Assembly: GCF_900100535.1 (NCBI RefSeq)
Contig: NZ_FNDG01000024.1
Coordinates: 1 to 64,000 of the forward strand
From: Phytopseudomonas flavescens
GTDB taxonomy: Bacteria; Pseudomonadota; Gammaproteobacteria; Pseudomonadales; Pseudomonadaceae
Length of the DNA: 64,000 nucleotides
Reading direction: 5' to 3'
Notes under the pieces: generated by a model
Told to the model about the DNA's origin: nothing
Seen by the model: the letters and a program-made list of their open reading frames with translations, nothing else
The model's database searches: none
Part shown: piece after piece, positions 9,101 to 17,007 of the stretch
How the letters are laid out: each line of letters starts with the position of its first letter
Position numbering within the stretch: the stretch's first letter is position 1
Program-made: the position numbers and the translations under genes

Positions 9101-9609
9101 AGGGGGCCCGCTCGCCGGAGCGCCTTCTCGACGAGGTCACCCTGTTCCTGCACATGGTCGAATCGGAGCTGTCCAGCGAGCGGCAGAGCATGCTCAAGAC
9201 CGCACGCAGCCGTGACCGGGTGTTCGAAGGACGGCGCATCCTGGTGGTCGACGACGACGTGCGCAACATTTTTGCCCTCACCAGTGCGCTGGAGCAGAAG
9301 GGCGCCCAGGTCGAAGTGGCGCGCAATGGTCGCGAGGCCATCGACAAGCTCGAGGCCGTGGGCGATATCGACCTGCTGCTGATGGACGTGATGATGCCGG
9401 AAATGGACGGTTACGAAGCCACCCGCCGCATCCGCGAGAATCCGCGCTGGCGCAAGCTGCCGATCATCGCGGTAACCGCCAAGGCGATGAAGGACGACCA
9501 GGATCTGTGCATGAAAGCCGGTGCCAACGATTACCTGGCCAAGCCCATCGATCTGGATCGCCTGTTCTCGCTGATCCGCGTCTGGTTGCCGAAGCTGGAG
9601 CGCATCTGA
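6136..9609 (+). CDS. Hybrid sensor histidine kinase: TM-CHASE3-TM-GAF-HisKA-HATPase-REC-REC-REC
   Basis: A 1157-residue membrane kinase. A TM helix at about 20-45 is followed by a CHASE3-like periplasmic domain (QETGFRGYLLSGD at 68-80), a second TM at about 183-206, a GAF-like domain (about 250-390) and a long coiled coil (about 395-485). The H-box has phospho-His H496 (SHELRTPLN), followed by the N box NLLSNAIKF and G boxes GGTGLGLSI. Three receivers follow with phospho-Asp D815, D937 and D1084. Three receivers in series suggest a multistep or branched phosphorelay. It is the first gene of a tight cluster with CheR, CheB and a second kinase; the CheR gene starts two bases downstream. The input signal is unknown. 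Confidence 0.92.
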   Translation: MTNSSPIDENSFKRILRRNVALPLGVGVASAIFFVVLIGYLLNVLGWVQHTDRVLNNANEGLKLSIDQETGFRGYLLSGDVRFLQPFEVARPRIKAEMGVLADLVADNPAQVDRLRTIAALQDEWNLFAQAAITAKRDGGNFLDPVRDGRGKQLTDAIRAEYAEFIGHEQRLRKERNDAATTTATVTIGLFLLFTLLFSGSLALFGRRELLSLTNTYGAILRKQDEHNERLQAQAWLRNGQTEMSERLIGQLALPVLGRNVLEFLAGHLGAAVGALYVREEHGGLLRVASYGFSREQENAEQSFYSAEGLVGQVAQGRRLLTLDQLPVDYLKVSSGLGHGDPLTVALLPIDNDGEVNGVIELGFLRPLTERDGEFLQQIAPSVGASVEAARYRNRLQEILAETQQLNEELQVQQEELKTANEELEEQSRALKESQAHLETQQAELEQTNEQLSSQRDALDDRNSALRIAQEQLQERAEELQRASRYKSEFLANMSHELRTPLNSSLILAKLLSDNPKGNLDAEQVKFADSIYSAGNDLLNLINDILDISKVEAGKLDLRPENANVVRLAESLESTFQPLAGEKHLGFNVQVAEDVPRSLYTDRLRVEQILKNLLSNAIKFTEQGSVSLSVSRVDEGVAFAVRDSGIGIQADQQAYIFEAFRQADGTTNRRFGGTGLGLSISRDLAVLLGGSISVSSVPDEGSVFTLVLPLSYSPLEQEDEAAPAELAVVARSFTPRAPEPVKHVVAENTIPSFPDDRGMSVLGGRSVLVIEDEPQFAHILYDLAHELDYRCLVAHCAEDGLNLATTHHPDAILLDMRLPDISGLSVLQRLKENPGTRHIPVHVISVEDMAEAALHMGAVGYALKPATRDQLKGVFSKLEARLTQKMRRVLVVEDDKLQRDSIARLIGDDDIEIVAVEFGEQALEQLRHHIFDCMIIDLKLPDMQGDELLSRMGSENIRSFPPVIVYTGRNLTRAEEAELLKYSRSIIIKGARSPERLLDEVTLFLHMVESELSSERQSMLKTARSRDRVFEGRRILVVDDDVRNIFALTSALEQKGAQVEVARNGREAIDKLEAVGDIDLLLMDVMMPEMDGYEATRRIRENPRWRKLPIIAVTAKAMKDDQDLCMKAGANDYLAKPIDLDRLFSLIRVWLPKLERI

Positions 9610-9610
9610 G

Positions 9611-10429
9611 ATGTCCGACCGTACGCAGGATATCGAACTACGTTTGCTGATCGAGGCGATCTACCTGCAGTACAGCTACGATTTTCGCGACTATTCCGGC
9701 TCTTCGCTGAAGCGGCGGATCGTGCATGCCATGCACCAGTTCGACTGCGCGAGCATTTCCGAGCTGCAGGCGCGGATCATCCATGACTCGACCGCGTTCA
9801 TGCAGTTGCTGCAGTTTCTCACCATTCCGGTCAGCGAGATGTTCCGCGACCCGAGCTACTTCCTGGCGCTGCGTCAGGAGGTGGTGCCCTTCCTGCGCAC
9901 CTACCCGTCCCTGAAACTGTGGGTCGCGGGTTGCAGCACCGGCGAGGAAGTGTATTCGCTGGCCATCCTGCTGCACGAGGAAGGGCTGCTGGAGCGCTCG
10001 ATCATCTATGCCACCGACATCAATCCCCACTCGCTGGAAAAGGCCAAGCGGGGCATCTTTCCGGTCGACAGCATGCGTCTGTACAGCGAGAACTACCAGC
10101 GCTCGGGCGGCAAGGGTTCGCTCTCCGACTACTATACGGTCGCCTACGACGGCGCGCTGTTCGAGCGCTTCCTGTGTGCAAACGTGACTTTCGCCGACCA
10201 CAGCCTGGCGACCGACAGCGTGTTCTCGGAGACCCAGTTCATCTCCTGTCGAAACGTATTGATCTACTTCAACAAGGCCCTGCAGGACCGCGCCTTCGGG
10301 TTGTTCCACGAGTCCCTGGGACACCGCGCCTTCCTCGGTCTGGGCAGCAAGGAAAGCCTGGATTTCTCCGCGTATGCCGGGCATTTCGAGGCGCTGAATC
10401 GGCAGCAACGGGTGTTTCGCAAGCTATGA
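9611..10429 (+). CDS. CheR-type protein-glutamate methyltransferase
   Basis: A 272-residue protein with the CheR N-terminal helical domain and the SAM-binding motif VAGCSTGEEVYS near residues 104-115, ATDIN further on and the SCRNVLIYF motif. CheR enzymes methylate glutamates on chemoreceptors. No chemoreceptor, CheW or CheA is encoded nearby, so the target may be a remote receptor or another coiled-coil protein such as the kinase upstream. The gene lies one base after the hybrid kinase stop and overlaps the CheB gene by four bases (ATGA), so it is clearly one transcription unit. Confidence 0.92.
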   Translation: MSDRTQDIELRLLIEAIYLQYSYDFRDYSGSSLKRRIVHAMHQFDCASISELQARIIHDSTAFMQLLQFLTIPVSEMFRDPSYFLALRQEVVPFLRTYPSLKLWVAGCSTGEEVYSLAILLHEEGLLERSIIYATDINPHSLEKAKRGIFPVDSMRLYSENYQRSGGKGSLSDYYTVAYDGALFERFLCANVTFADHSLATDSVFSETQFISCRNVLIYFNKALQDRAFGLFHESLGHRAFLGLGSKESLDFSAYAGHFEALNRQQRVFRKL

Positions 10430-11013
10430 GCGCGCGGCCACGGGTGCTCGAAGCGGTGGTGATCGGCGCGTCGGCAGGCGGCGTCGAGGCGCTGTTGACC
10501 CTGTTCGAGGGGTTGCCGGCCAATTACGGGTTGCCCCTGGTGGTCGTGCTGCACCTGCCCGACGGCCGCGACAGCCTGCTGCCCGACCTGTTCGCCAGGC
10601 GCCTGGCCCTGCGGGTGAAGGAGGCGCAGGACAAGGAGGCGTTACAGCCGGGAACGCTATACTTTTCAGCACCGGGATACCACCTGTGCATCGAATCCGA
10701 CCGGCGTTTCTCCTACAGCCGCGACGAGCCGCGTCACTACTCGCGTCCCTCGATCGATTACCTGTTCGAGTCGGCCGCCGATACCTATGGCGCCAATGTG
10801 ATGGGCGTATTGCTGACCGGCGCCAACCAGGATGGTGCCGCCGGCCTAAACACAATAAAGCAGCGGGGTGGTGTGACCGTGGTGCAGGATCCGCAGGAGG
10901 CGCAGGTTCCAACCATGCCCGAAGCGGCTCTGGCGCTGCATCGCCCCGATTACCTTCTTTCTTTGCGAGGGATTCTCGCGTTGTTAGCCGAACTGGACTC
11001 TCGCCCATGCTGA
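10426..11013 (+). CDS. CheB-type protein-glutamate methylesterase, catalytic domain only
   Basis: A 195-residue protein matching only the esterase domain of CheB. It has the catalytic Ser S16 in GASAGG, His H43 (VLHLPDG) and Asp D136 in LTGANQDGAAG. The regulatory receiver that normally precedes this domain is absent, so activity cannot be controlled by direct phosphorylation of an attached receiver. The neighbouring proteins contain receivers and could supply this in trans. The start overlaps the cheR stop and the end overlaps the next kinase gene by seven bases. Confidence 0.92.
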   Translation: MSARPRVLEAVVIGASAGGVEALLTLFEGLPANYGLPLVVVLHLPDGRDSLLPDLFARRLALRVKEAQDKEALQPGTLYFSAPGYHLCIESDRRFSYSRDEPRHYSRPSIDYLFESAADTYGANVMGVLLTGANQDGAAGLNTIKQRGGVTVVQDPQEAQVPTMPEAALALHRPDYLLSLRGILALLAELDSRPC

Positions 11014-12209
11014 GTAGCACCGGATGCAAACTGCTGATCGTCGATGACCTGCCGGAAAACCTGCTGGCACTGGACGCGCTGATTCGCCGAGAAGACCGTG
11101 AGGTGTTCCAGGCCCAGTGCGCCGATGACGCACTGGTATTGTTGCTCGAGCATGAGTTTGCTCTGGCCATCCTCGATGTACAGATGCCCGGCATGAACGG
11201 TTTCGAGCTGGCCGAGCTGATGCGCGGCACGGAAAAGACCAAGCACATCCCCATCGTCTTCGTCAGTGCGGCGGGGCGGGAAATGAACTACGCGTTCAAA
11301 GGCTACGAGAGCGGTGCCGTCGACTTCCTCTACAAACCCCTGGATATCCAGGCGGTGCAAAGCAAGGTGGCGGTGTTCGTCGATCTCTATCGCCAGCGCA
11401 AGGTCATGGCGCAGCAGCTGGATGCCCTGAAACGCTCTCGCGAGGAGCAGGACGCCCTGCTTGCCGAGCTGCGCTCTACCCAGAGCGAGCTGCAGCATGC
11501 GGTACGCATGCGTGACGACTTCATGTCCATCGTCTCCCACGAGTTGCGCACACCGCTCAACGGCCTGAGCCTGGACACCCAGCTGCGCAAGATGCACCTG
11601 GCCAAAGGCAATATGACCGCGTTCAGCGAAGACAAGCTTGGCGCCATGTTCGACCGCGATGAGCGGCAGATCCACAGCCTGATCCGTCTCATCGAAGACA
11701 TGCTCGACGTGTCGCGCATTCGCACCGGCAAGCTGTCGATCCGCCCGGTGGAGTTCGATCTCGGGCAGACCGTGCGCAACGTCGCCGAGAACTTTGCCCA
11801 GCAGATGGCCGTGGCAGGCTGCGACCTGCAGCTCGACAGCGACGAAGTGCTGCGCGGCAGCTGGGATCAGTTCAGGATCGAACAGGTGATCAGCAACCTG
11901 CTCAGCAACGCCCTGCGCTACGGCTCGGGACGTCCCATCGAAGTACGGGCGCGCTCCGACGAAGGTGGCGTGCGTATCGAGGTCCGCGACCACGGCATCG
12001 GCATCTCCGTGGAAAACCAGCGGCGCATCTTCCAGCAGTTCGAGCGTGCCGTGAGCAGCGAGGCAGTGGCAGGGCTGGGGCTGGGGCTGTTCATCTCCGA
12101 CCAGATCGTCAAGGCCCATGGTGGACATATCGAAGTACACAGCAGCCTGGGCCAGGGCTCGCTGTTCAGCCTGTGGCTGCCCCGGAGCAAGCGTGCAGAT
12201 ATAGGTTGA
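11007..12209 (+). CDS. Soluble hybrid histidine kinase: REC-coiled coil-HisKA-HATPase
   Basis: A 400-residue cytoplasmic protein with an N-terminal receiver (D57 in AILDVQMPG, Lys near 110 in FLYKPLD), a helical linker, H-box with H178 (SHELRTPLN), N box NLLSNALRYG and G boxes (DHGIGIS, GLGLGLF). A receiver in front of a kinase core allows control by an upstream phosphodonor. The start at 11007 overlaps the cheB stop and fits the receiver beginning. The protein has no membrane segment, so it probably acts downstream of the membrane hybrid kinase. Confidence 0.9.
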   Translation: MLSSTGCKLLIVDDLPENLLALDALIRREDREVFQAQCADDALVLLLEHEFALAILDVQMPGMNGFELAELMRGTEKTKHIPIVFVSAAGREMNYAFKGYESGAVDFLYKPLDIQAVQSKVAVFVDLYRQRKVMAQQLDALKRSREEQDALLAELRSTQSELQHAVRMRDDFMSIVSHELRTPLNGLSLDTQLRKMHLAKGNMTAFSEDKLGAMFDRDERQIHSLIRLIEDMLDVSRIRTGKLSIRPVEFDLGQTVRNVAENFAQQMAVAGCDLQLDSDEVLRGSWDQFRIEQVISNLLSNALRYGSGRPIEVRARSDEGGVRIEVRDHGIGISVENQRRIFQQFERAVSSEAVAGLGLGLFISDQIVKAHGGHIEVHSSLGQGSLFSLWLPRSKRADIG

Positions 12210-12265
12210 ACTCGCTGCACCGGCAAGGTCGAAGCGAAGGAATGAAAAAAGCCAGGAGCAGGGCA

Positions 12266-12640
12266 ATGATGCAACCCACGCGAACCGTACTGATCGTCGA
12301 GGACGATCCGCTCCTGCTCATGCTGCTGGTTGAATACCTGCAGGGCGAGGGCTACAGCGTGTTGCAGGCCGACTGCGCCACCGGTGCCTTCGCCATCCTC
12401 GCCACCAAGCCGCACCTCGACCTGTTGATCACCGACTTTCGCCTCACCGGCGGAGTGTCCGGCGTGCGCATCGCCGAACCGGCCTTGCTGCTGCGCCCGG
12501 AACTCAAGGTGATCTTCATCAGCGGCCACCCCGCCGAAGTCCGCGAAACCGGTAGTGCGCTGCTCGACTCCGCTCCTCTGCTGAGCAAGCCGTTCACCCT
12601 CGAAACCCTGAGTGCACAGATCGACCATCTGCTTGATTGA
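12266..12640 (+). CDS. Single-domain response regulator (CheY-like receiver)
   Basis: A 124-residue stand-alone receiver with acidic residues in LIVEDDP near position 12 and phospho-acceptor D57 in LLITDFRL. The FISGHP segment and the Lys in LLSKPFT complete the site. I chose the ATG at 12266 because AGGAG at 12254-12258 is ideally spaced; an ATG at 12242 is an alternative. It closes the signalling cluster that starts at 6136. It resembles the divergent lone receiver at 5387-5782, so the island is bracketed by two small receivers. Confidence 0.88.
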   Translation: MMQPTRTVLIVEDDPLLLMLLVEYLQGEGYSVLQADCATGAFAILATKPHLDLLITDFRLTGGVSGVRIAEPALLLRPELKVIFISGHPAEVRETGSALLDSAPLLSKPFTLETLSAQIDHLLD

Positions 12641-12669
12641 GGGGCGAGACGGCCACGCGTCCATCCAAT

Positions 12670-12730
12670 GTGGGAGCGGGCCATACCGTGAATTCGCGGG
12701 CATGGACCAGGCGTCCCCGCCCGCTCTCGC
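12670..12730. repeat. REP-like imperfect palindrome
   Basis: GGGAGCGGGC at 12672-12681 and GCCCGCTCTC at 12719-12728 are inverted repeats, matching at nine of ten positions. The pattern of GTGGGAGCGGGC facing its complement is typical of Pseudomonas repetitive extragenic palindromes placed after gene ends. It lies 30 bases after the receiver gene stop. Confidence 0.6.
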
Positions 12731-12763
12731 AAACCCATCTCAGGGTGGCCTGATAGCCCGTAG

Positions 12764-12896
12764 GATGGGTGAAGGCGCTCCTCGATCTGATGTCCTGTGC
12801 ACATCTTCGCGCGCCGCAACCCATCAGGCATTCCAACGAATGCCCGTACCCTTCCATATATAAATGCGACTCCGGGTATTGCTTCGCTCAACCCGG
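12764..12896. repeat. Extragenic inverted repeats (GATGGGT/ACCCATC and CCGGGT/ACCCGG)
   Basis: GATGGGT at 12764-12770 pairs with ACCCATC at 12819-12825, with further complementarity inside (AGGCGC against GCGCG). A second hairpin follows, CCGGGT at 12872-12877 with ACCCGG at 12891-12896. Such structures around TTGCTTCGCTCAACCC are common between genes in Pseudomonas. They fill the gap between the two oppositely oriented neighbouring genes and may help termination. Confidence 0.5.
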
Positions 12897-12908
12897 GCCG
12901 TGTGTCGT

Positions 12909-13094
12909 TCAGCGCTTTTCCGGAGCCGGCTTCCCGGGTTCCTCGATGGGCCGCTGCGGGCTGAACGGGCTATCCGGGTCATCGACGATGGAGCCCGGGT
13001 CTTCATTACCCGGATCGTTGATCGGCGTCTCGTGCGGGTCGGCGGGTGGTTGCTTTGGATCGTTGGCGGCATTCAAGGCAATTTGGACATGCAT
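12909..13094 (-). CDS. Small proline- and aspartate-rich hypothetical protein
   Basis: A 61-residue ORF rich in Pro, Asp, Glu and Asn, with low-complexity repeats of the DPxxP type and no hydrophobic segment. I infer the start from the ATG at 13094; the frame upstream runs antisense through the tRNA. Composition and codon use look like a real short Pseudomonas gene, but the SD is weak. It is likely disordered. No function is recognised. Confidence 0.5.
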   Translation of the reverse strand: MHVQIALNAANDPKQPPADPHETPINDPGNEDPGSIVDDPDSPFSPQRPIEEPGKPAPEKR

Positions 13095-13212
13095 GGCTGG
13101 CTCCGGCTGCGTTAAGGCTCGGCATGAAAGGCGCGAGGTCTGTGCATTTGGAGGAGGCGTTGCGCAGGCGTGTTCAGGCTGTCGGCTGGACGGTACTTTT
13201 TCGCGGGCAATA

Positions 13213-13234
13213 AAAAACCGGCCAAGGCCGGTTT
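13213..13234 (-). terminator. Intrinsic terminator of tRNA-Phe
   Basis: AAAACCGGCC and GGCCGGTTTT flank a two-base loop, forming a strong hairpin that is followed by T on either strand. It lies about 40 bases 3' of the tRNA on its strand, so it is the expected terminator. It could act in both directions. Confidence 0.75.
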
Positions 13235-13276
13235 TCCATTTTCTCATGTGATGCTGGCACCACCTGAGAAGAAAGG

Positions 13277-13352
13277 TGGTGCCCAGGGACGGAATCGAAC
13301 CGCCGACACGGGGATTTTCAATCCCCTGCTCTACCGACTGAGCTACCTGGGC
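13277..13352 (-). tRNA. tRNA-Phe(GAA)
   Basis: A 76-base cloverleaf on the minus strand, starting GCCCAGGTAGCTCAG and ending with encoded CCA. The acceptor stem (GCCCAGG with CCTGGGC), D-loop, anticodon loop TTGAAAA (anticodon GAA) and GTTCGATTC T-loop are all standard. It sits next to yggX-mutY, as in other Pseudomonas. No integration of a mobile element at its 3' end is visible. Confidence 0.97.
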
Positions 13353-13442
13353 AACGGGGCGTATTAGACGGTTTTCGCTTTTTAGTGTCAAACGTTTTTT
13401 TGGAAAATATTTAAATATTCCGGGCGCTTACGTCTTCGGCCC

Positions 13443-13715
13443 TTATTCGCTCGGGGGAACGTAGCCTTCCGCTTGTGCGTAGTCTTCGCCGGACAGGAAC
13501 TTGTCCATCTCGGCCTGCAGGAATTTGCGATCTTCGGCGTTCATCATGTTCAGGCGACGTTCGTTGATCAGCAGGGTCTGGTGCTTCTGCCATTCTTCCC
13601 AGGCTTGCCTGGAGACGTTCTGGTAGATGTCTTCGCCTTTGGCGCCAGGGTAGGGCGCGCGATCCAGGCCGGGCAGTTGTTGTTTGTGCTTGCGGCACAT
13701 CACGGTGCGGGTCAT
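13443..13715 (-). CDS. yggX: YggX-type Fe(II)/iron-sulfur oxidative damage protection protein
   Basis: A 90-residue protein starting with MTRTVMCRKH and carrying LPGLD and GEDIYQNVSRQAWEEWQKHQT, the hallmarks of YggX, with full family length. It is a cytoplasmic protein linked to iron trafficking and protection of Fe-S clusters from oxidants. Its start overlaps the mutY stop by four bases. MutY carries a 4Fe-4S cluster, so the pairing fits co-production of an Fe-S repair enzyme and an Fe-S protector. Confidence 0.95.
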   Translation of the reverse strand: MTRTVMCRKHKQQLPGLDRAPYPGAKGEDIYQNVSRQAWEEWQKHQTLLINERRLNMMNAEDRKFLQAEMDKFLSGEDYAQAEGYVPPSE

Positions 13716-14779
13716 GCCATTTCTCCTGTATGCAGTGCGTCGGCCGCGCGTTTCAGCAGTTTCTTCACCGGGGCGGCGAGCCCCAGGCGCGGCGGGGTGG
13801 CGAGGTTATACCAGAGCCAGTCGGCATCGGCCACGTGACCGGCAACGCCGTCGGCTTCGATCAGCCAGGGGTCGATGGCCAACTGGAAGTGGCTGAAGGT
13901 GTGGGTCAGGCCGTCGAGCTGGCGGCGTTCACCGAGGCGCAACTGGTGCTGATCGGCGAGCGCTGCCAGGGCTTCCAGGTCATCGAGTTCAGGAAGGCTC
14001 CACAGGCCGCCCCACAGACCGGTCGAAGGGCGCCGATAGAGCAGGATGGCGCCGTCGCGGCTGACCAGCATCGGCATCAGGGTGCGCTTTTGCGGCAGCT
14101 CCTTGCGCGGCTTGGCCACCGGGTAGCGGATCTCCAGGCCCAGCAGGTGTGCTTCGCAGCCGCTCTGCACCGGGCAAAGCAGGCAGGTGGGCTTGCTGCG
14201 GGTACACAGCGTGGCGCCCAGGTCCATCATCGCCTGGGTATAGTGGTTGACGCGTTCGTCCGGCAGGAAGCGCTCGGCCACGGCCCACAGCTGTCTGGCC
14301 ACCCTGGGTTCGCCCGGATAGCCTTCCTGGGCCACGTAGCGGGCCAGCACGCGCTTGACGTTACCGTCGAGAATCGGCGCGCGCAGGCCCATGCTCAGGC
14401 TGGCAATGGCTCCGGCCGTGGAACGGCCGATGCCGGGCAGTTCGGTGAGCGCTTCGACATCCCGGGGGAATTCGCCGCCGTGCTCGCGCATGATGATCCG
14501 TGCGGTTTTCTGCAGGTTGCGGGCGCGGGTGTAGTAGCCAAGGCCGGTCCACAGGTGCAGCACTTCGTCTTCGGGGGCCTCGGCCAGATCGCGCACGGTG
14601 GGCAGCGAGCTCATGAAGCGATCGAAGTAGCCGAGCACGGTGCTGACCTGGGTCTGCTGCAGCATGATTTCCGATACCCATACGCGGTAGGGCGTGATGC
14701 CCTGCTGCCAGGGCAGGTCCTTGCGTCCATGGGTGTCGTACCAGCTCAGTACCGCGCTGGAGAATTGCTCGGGGGTCAT
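13712..14779 (-). CDS. mutY: A/G-specific adenine DNA glycosylase
   Basis: A 355-residue glycosylase that removes adenine mispaired with 8-oxoguanine. The catalytic Glu E37 (VSEIMLQQTQV), the helix-hairpin-helix LPGIGRSTAGAI (about 114-125), catalytic Asp D138 (LDGNVKRV) and the four 4Fe-4S cysteines C192, C199, C202 and C208 are all visible. The C-terminal third is the NUDIX-like 8-oxoG recognition domain. The start overlaps the stop of the AsmA-like gene by four bases, so asmA-mutY-yggX form a coupled unit. Confidence 0.97.
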   Translation of the reverse strand: MTPEQFSSAVLSWYDTHGRKDLPWQQGITPYRVWVSEIMLQQTQVSTVLGYFDRFMSSLPTVRDLAEAPEDEVLHLWTGLGYYTRARNLQKTARIIMREHGGEFPRDVEALTELPGIGRSTAGAIASLSMGLRAPILDGNVKRVLARYVAQEGYPGEPRVARQLWAVAERFLPDERVNHYTQAMMDLGATLCTRSKPTCLLCPVQSGCEAHLLGLEIRYPVAKPRKELPQKRTLMPMLVSRDGAILLYRRPSTGLWGGLWSLPELDDLEALAALADQHQLRLGERRQLDGLTHTFSHFQLAIDPWLIEADGVAGHVADADWLWYNLATPPRLGLAAPVKKLLKRAADALHTGEMA

Positions 14780-17007
14780 CGGTTGAACAGGCCCTTGAGT
14801 GCGTCTTTCAGTTCGGGGCTGACCTTGTCGCCAAGCTTCTCCTCGAGTTTTTCGTTGATCCGGTCTCCGGCCAGTTTGGCGGCTACCTTGCCCATCCCCG
14901 CCTGATCCAGGCGACAGGCTTTGGCACCCAGTTCCAGCGGGCCGCGGCAGTGCAGCGGCCAGGCGACGCCAACGTAGCGACGGTTGACCTCGCAGGCCGG
15001 ATCCGGCATCTCGCGCTGATCGCCCTCGATGGTGATGCCCACGCGGTAGTCCATGCCCAGCACGCGCAGGTCGAGGTCGCCGTCGCCGGTCACGCTGAGG
15101 CCGGGGATGCGCGCTTGCAGATCCGGGTTGCTGGCCACGCCGTTACGGATGTCGAGGCTGCCCTGCAGGCGCTCGAACGGGGTGTCCTTGCTGCGCGGGT
15201 CGCCACTCAGCGATTTGCGATTGAGGCTGGCGATGCCACGGCATAGCTGCTGCTCGAGGTTGGCATCGACCAGTACGCCATCCTTGAGCAAAAAGCTGGC
15301 GGTGCCGTTGAGTGCATCTACCCAGGCTTTCTGACTGTTGCCGCTGGTGGTCAGGTCGCTCTTCAGGTCGAGCAGGCCCTTGAGCGGCGAAGGACGTTGT
15401 TCGTCCTTGAGGAAGGGTTCGACCGGGATGCCGTTCAACTGCGTATGCAGGCTGAGCACCGGTACGGCCGGACGCACGTCGGCGTCGGCCTTGATGGTGA
15501 AGTTGCCGCTGCCGAGGTTGCCACGCAGTTCTTCCAGATTCAGCATGCCGCCCTGGCTACGAGCCTTGACGCTGAACGTGTCGATGGCCTGCTTCTGCAC
15601 GGTCAGTTGGTCGAGGTTCAGCGTGGCTTGCAGGTCCAGTTTGCGCAGCGTGGGGATCGGCAACACTTCGCTCGAACTCCAGGCCTGCTGGGTCGGCGCG
15701 TCGGGCACTGGCGTGCTGCCTGCCTGCCCGGCGTTGGCGACGGTTTCGCGCACCTCGGCCTTGCGGGCGGTATCGCTGTCCTTCTTGTCCTTGCTCTGCG
15801 CTGGCAGATAGCGGTCGAGATTCAGCTTGTCGCCCTTGAGCTGTACACGCAGTGCCTGCTTGGCGAAATCGGCGACGGCGATCTTGCCGGTGAAGGTGCT
15901 GTCATCGAGCTTGAGGGTCAGTTCATCCAGCGACAGGCTGTTTGGCGTGCCGCCGAGCTGGGTCACCAGTTCGAACTGCGCCAGGGTCTTCTCGTCGCTC
16001 ATCGGCGGTAGCTTCTGGCCGAGGCTGGCAAGGAATTCGCGCAGGTTGACCGGAGCGACCGACAGGCCACCAGACACCTTGGGATCGCTCTGCAGGTCGC
16101 GAATCTTCAATTCACCCAGAGCGCGCAGCTGGTTGGCCGAGAGCTTCAGGCCGTTCCACTCGGCCACCTGGGCCGCCAGGTCGACCAGCAGTTGGCCCTG
16201 GGCAGCGTAGGTGAGGGTCTGGCCGTTGAAGGGCTCGCCGGAGGCCTCACCGGACAGGCGCGCGTCTTCGAGCTGATAACGCTTGAGCACGCGGTCGAAA
16301 CGCAACTCGCCCTGCAGTTCGCTGCGTGCACGCATCACCGGATGGTTACTGCCGAAGAAGGCGCTGAGCTTGATCGGCACGCCAGCGCCCTCGCGAATCG
16401 CGCCGGTGGTGAGCTGGATGCTTTCGGCGCTGAATTGCTGGCCCTTCTGAGCGTCGCGGTAGTCCACCCGGGCGCCGTTGACGATCAGGCTGTCGATGTC
16501 CAGCTTGATCGGCTGGGCACTGCTTTCCTGGGCGGGTTCGGATTGCGGCTGCTGCGGGTCGCCAGCGGCGGTCTGCTCGGCCGGCTTTTCGCCTGGCTTG
16601 GCGGCAGGGCGGCCGACATCTTCCCAGTTGCCATGGCCATTCTCGTCGCGCTGCAGGTCGAGGTTGAGGCCATCGACGCGGATGTCGCTCATCTGCACTT
16701 CCTTGCGCAGCAGCGGCAGCACACGCACCGACAGGCCGAGCAGGCGCAGGTTGGCGAAGGGTTTGTCCGGCGTGCTGGCGCTGGCCAGCGTGGCGTCGGT
16801 CAGTTCCAGGCCCAGCCAGGGGAACAGGCTCCAGCCGATATCGCCGTTGAGGGTCAACTCCAGGTTGGCCTTGTCCCGCGCCAATTGGCGGATTTCATCC
16901 TTGTAGTCGTTGGGATCGAAGAGGTGAGTCAGGGCAAAGCCCAACGCCACGATGATCAGCAGCAGTCCGAGGAAGAACAGACCCAGGATTTTGCCGAGCG
17001 CTTTCAT
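14776..17007 (-). CDS. AsmA-family protein
   Basis: A 743-residue protein with one N-terminal membrane helix (about residues 5-28) and a long periplasmic portion. The N-terminal FDPNDYKDEI and GDIGWSLFPWLGLEL segments and the C-terminal DYRVGITIEG and GVAWPLHCRGPL are typical of AsmA. The family is related to bridge-like proteins implicated in outer-membrane lipid supply. Residues about 130-165 are rich in Pro/Gln/Glu and likely flexible. It is the first gene of the asmA-mutY-yggX unit. Confidence 0.93.
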   Translation of the reverse strand: MKALGKILGLFFLGLLLIIVALGFALTHLFDPNDYKDEIRQLARDKANLELTLNGDIGWSLFPWLGLELTDATLASASTPDKPFANLRLLGLSVRVLPLLRKEVQMSDIRVDGLNLDLQRDENGHGNWEDVGRPAAKPGEKPAEQTAAGDPQQPQSEPAQESSAQPIKLDIDSLIVNGARVDYRDAQKGQQFSAESIQLTTGAIREGAGVPIKLSAFFGSNHPVMRARSELQGELRFDRVLKRYQLEDARLSGEASGEPFNGQTLTYAAQGQLLVDLAAQVAEWNGLKLSANQLRALGELKIRDLQSDPKVSGGLSVAPVNLREFLASLGQKLPPMSDEKTLAQFELVTQLGGTPNSLSLDELTLKLDDSTFTGKIAVADFAKQALRVQLKGDKLNLDRYLPAQSKDKKDSDTARKAEVRETVANAGQAGSTPVPDAPTQQAWSSSEVLPIPTLRKLDLQATLNLDQLTVQKQAIDTFSVKARSQGGMLNLEELRGNLGSGNFTIKADADVRPAVPVLSLHTQLNGIPVEPFLKDEQRPSPLKGLLDLKSDLTTSGNSQKAWVDALNGTASFLLKDGVLVDANLEQQLCRGIASLNRKSLSGDPRSKDTPFERLQGSLDIRNGVASNPDLQARIPGLSVTGDGDLDLRVLGMDYRVGITIEGDQREMPDPACEVNRRYVGVAWPLHCRGPLELGAKACRLDQAGMGKVAAKLAGDRINEKLEEKLGDKVSPELKDALKGLFNR

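Noticed and set aside
13277..13352. tRNA-Phe as an integration site of a mobile element
   Set aside because: No integrase and no duplicated 3' end of the tRNA nearby; flanking genes are the usual neighbours.
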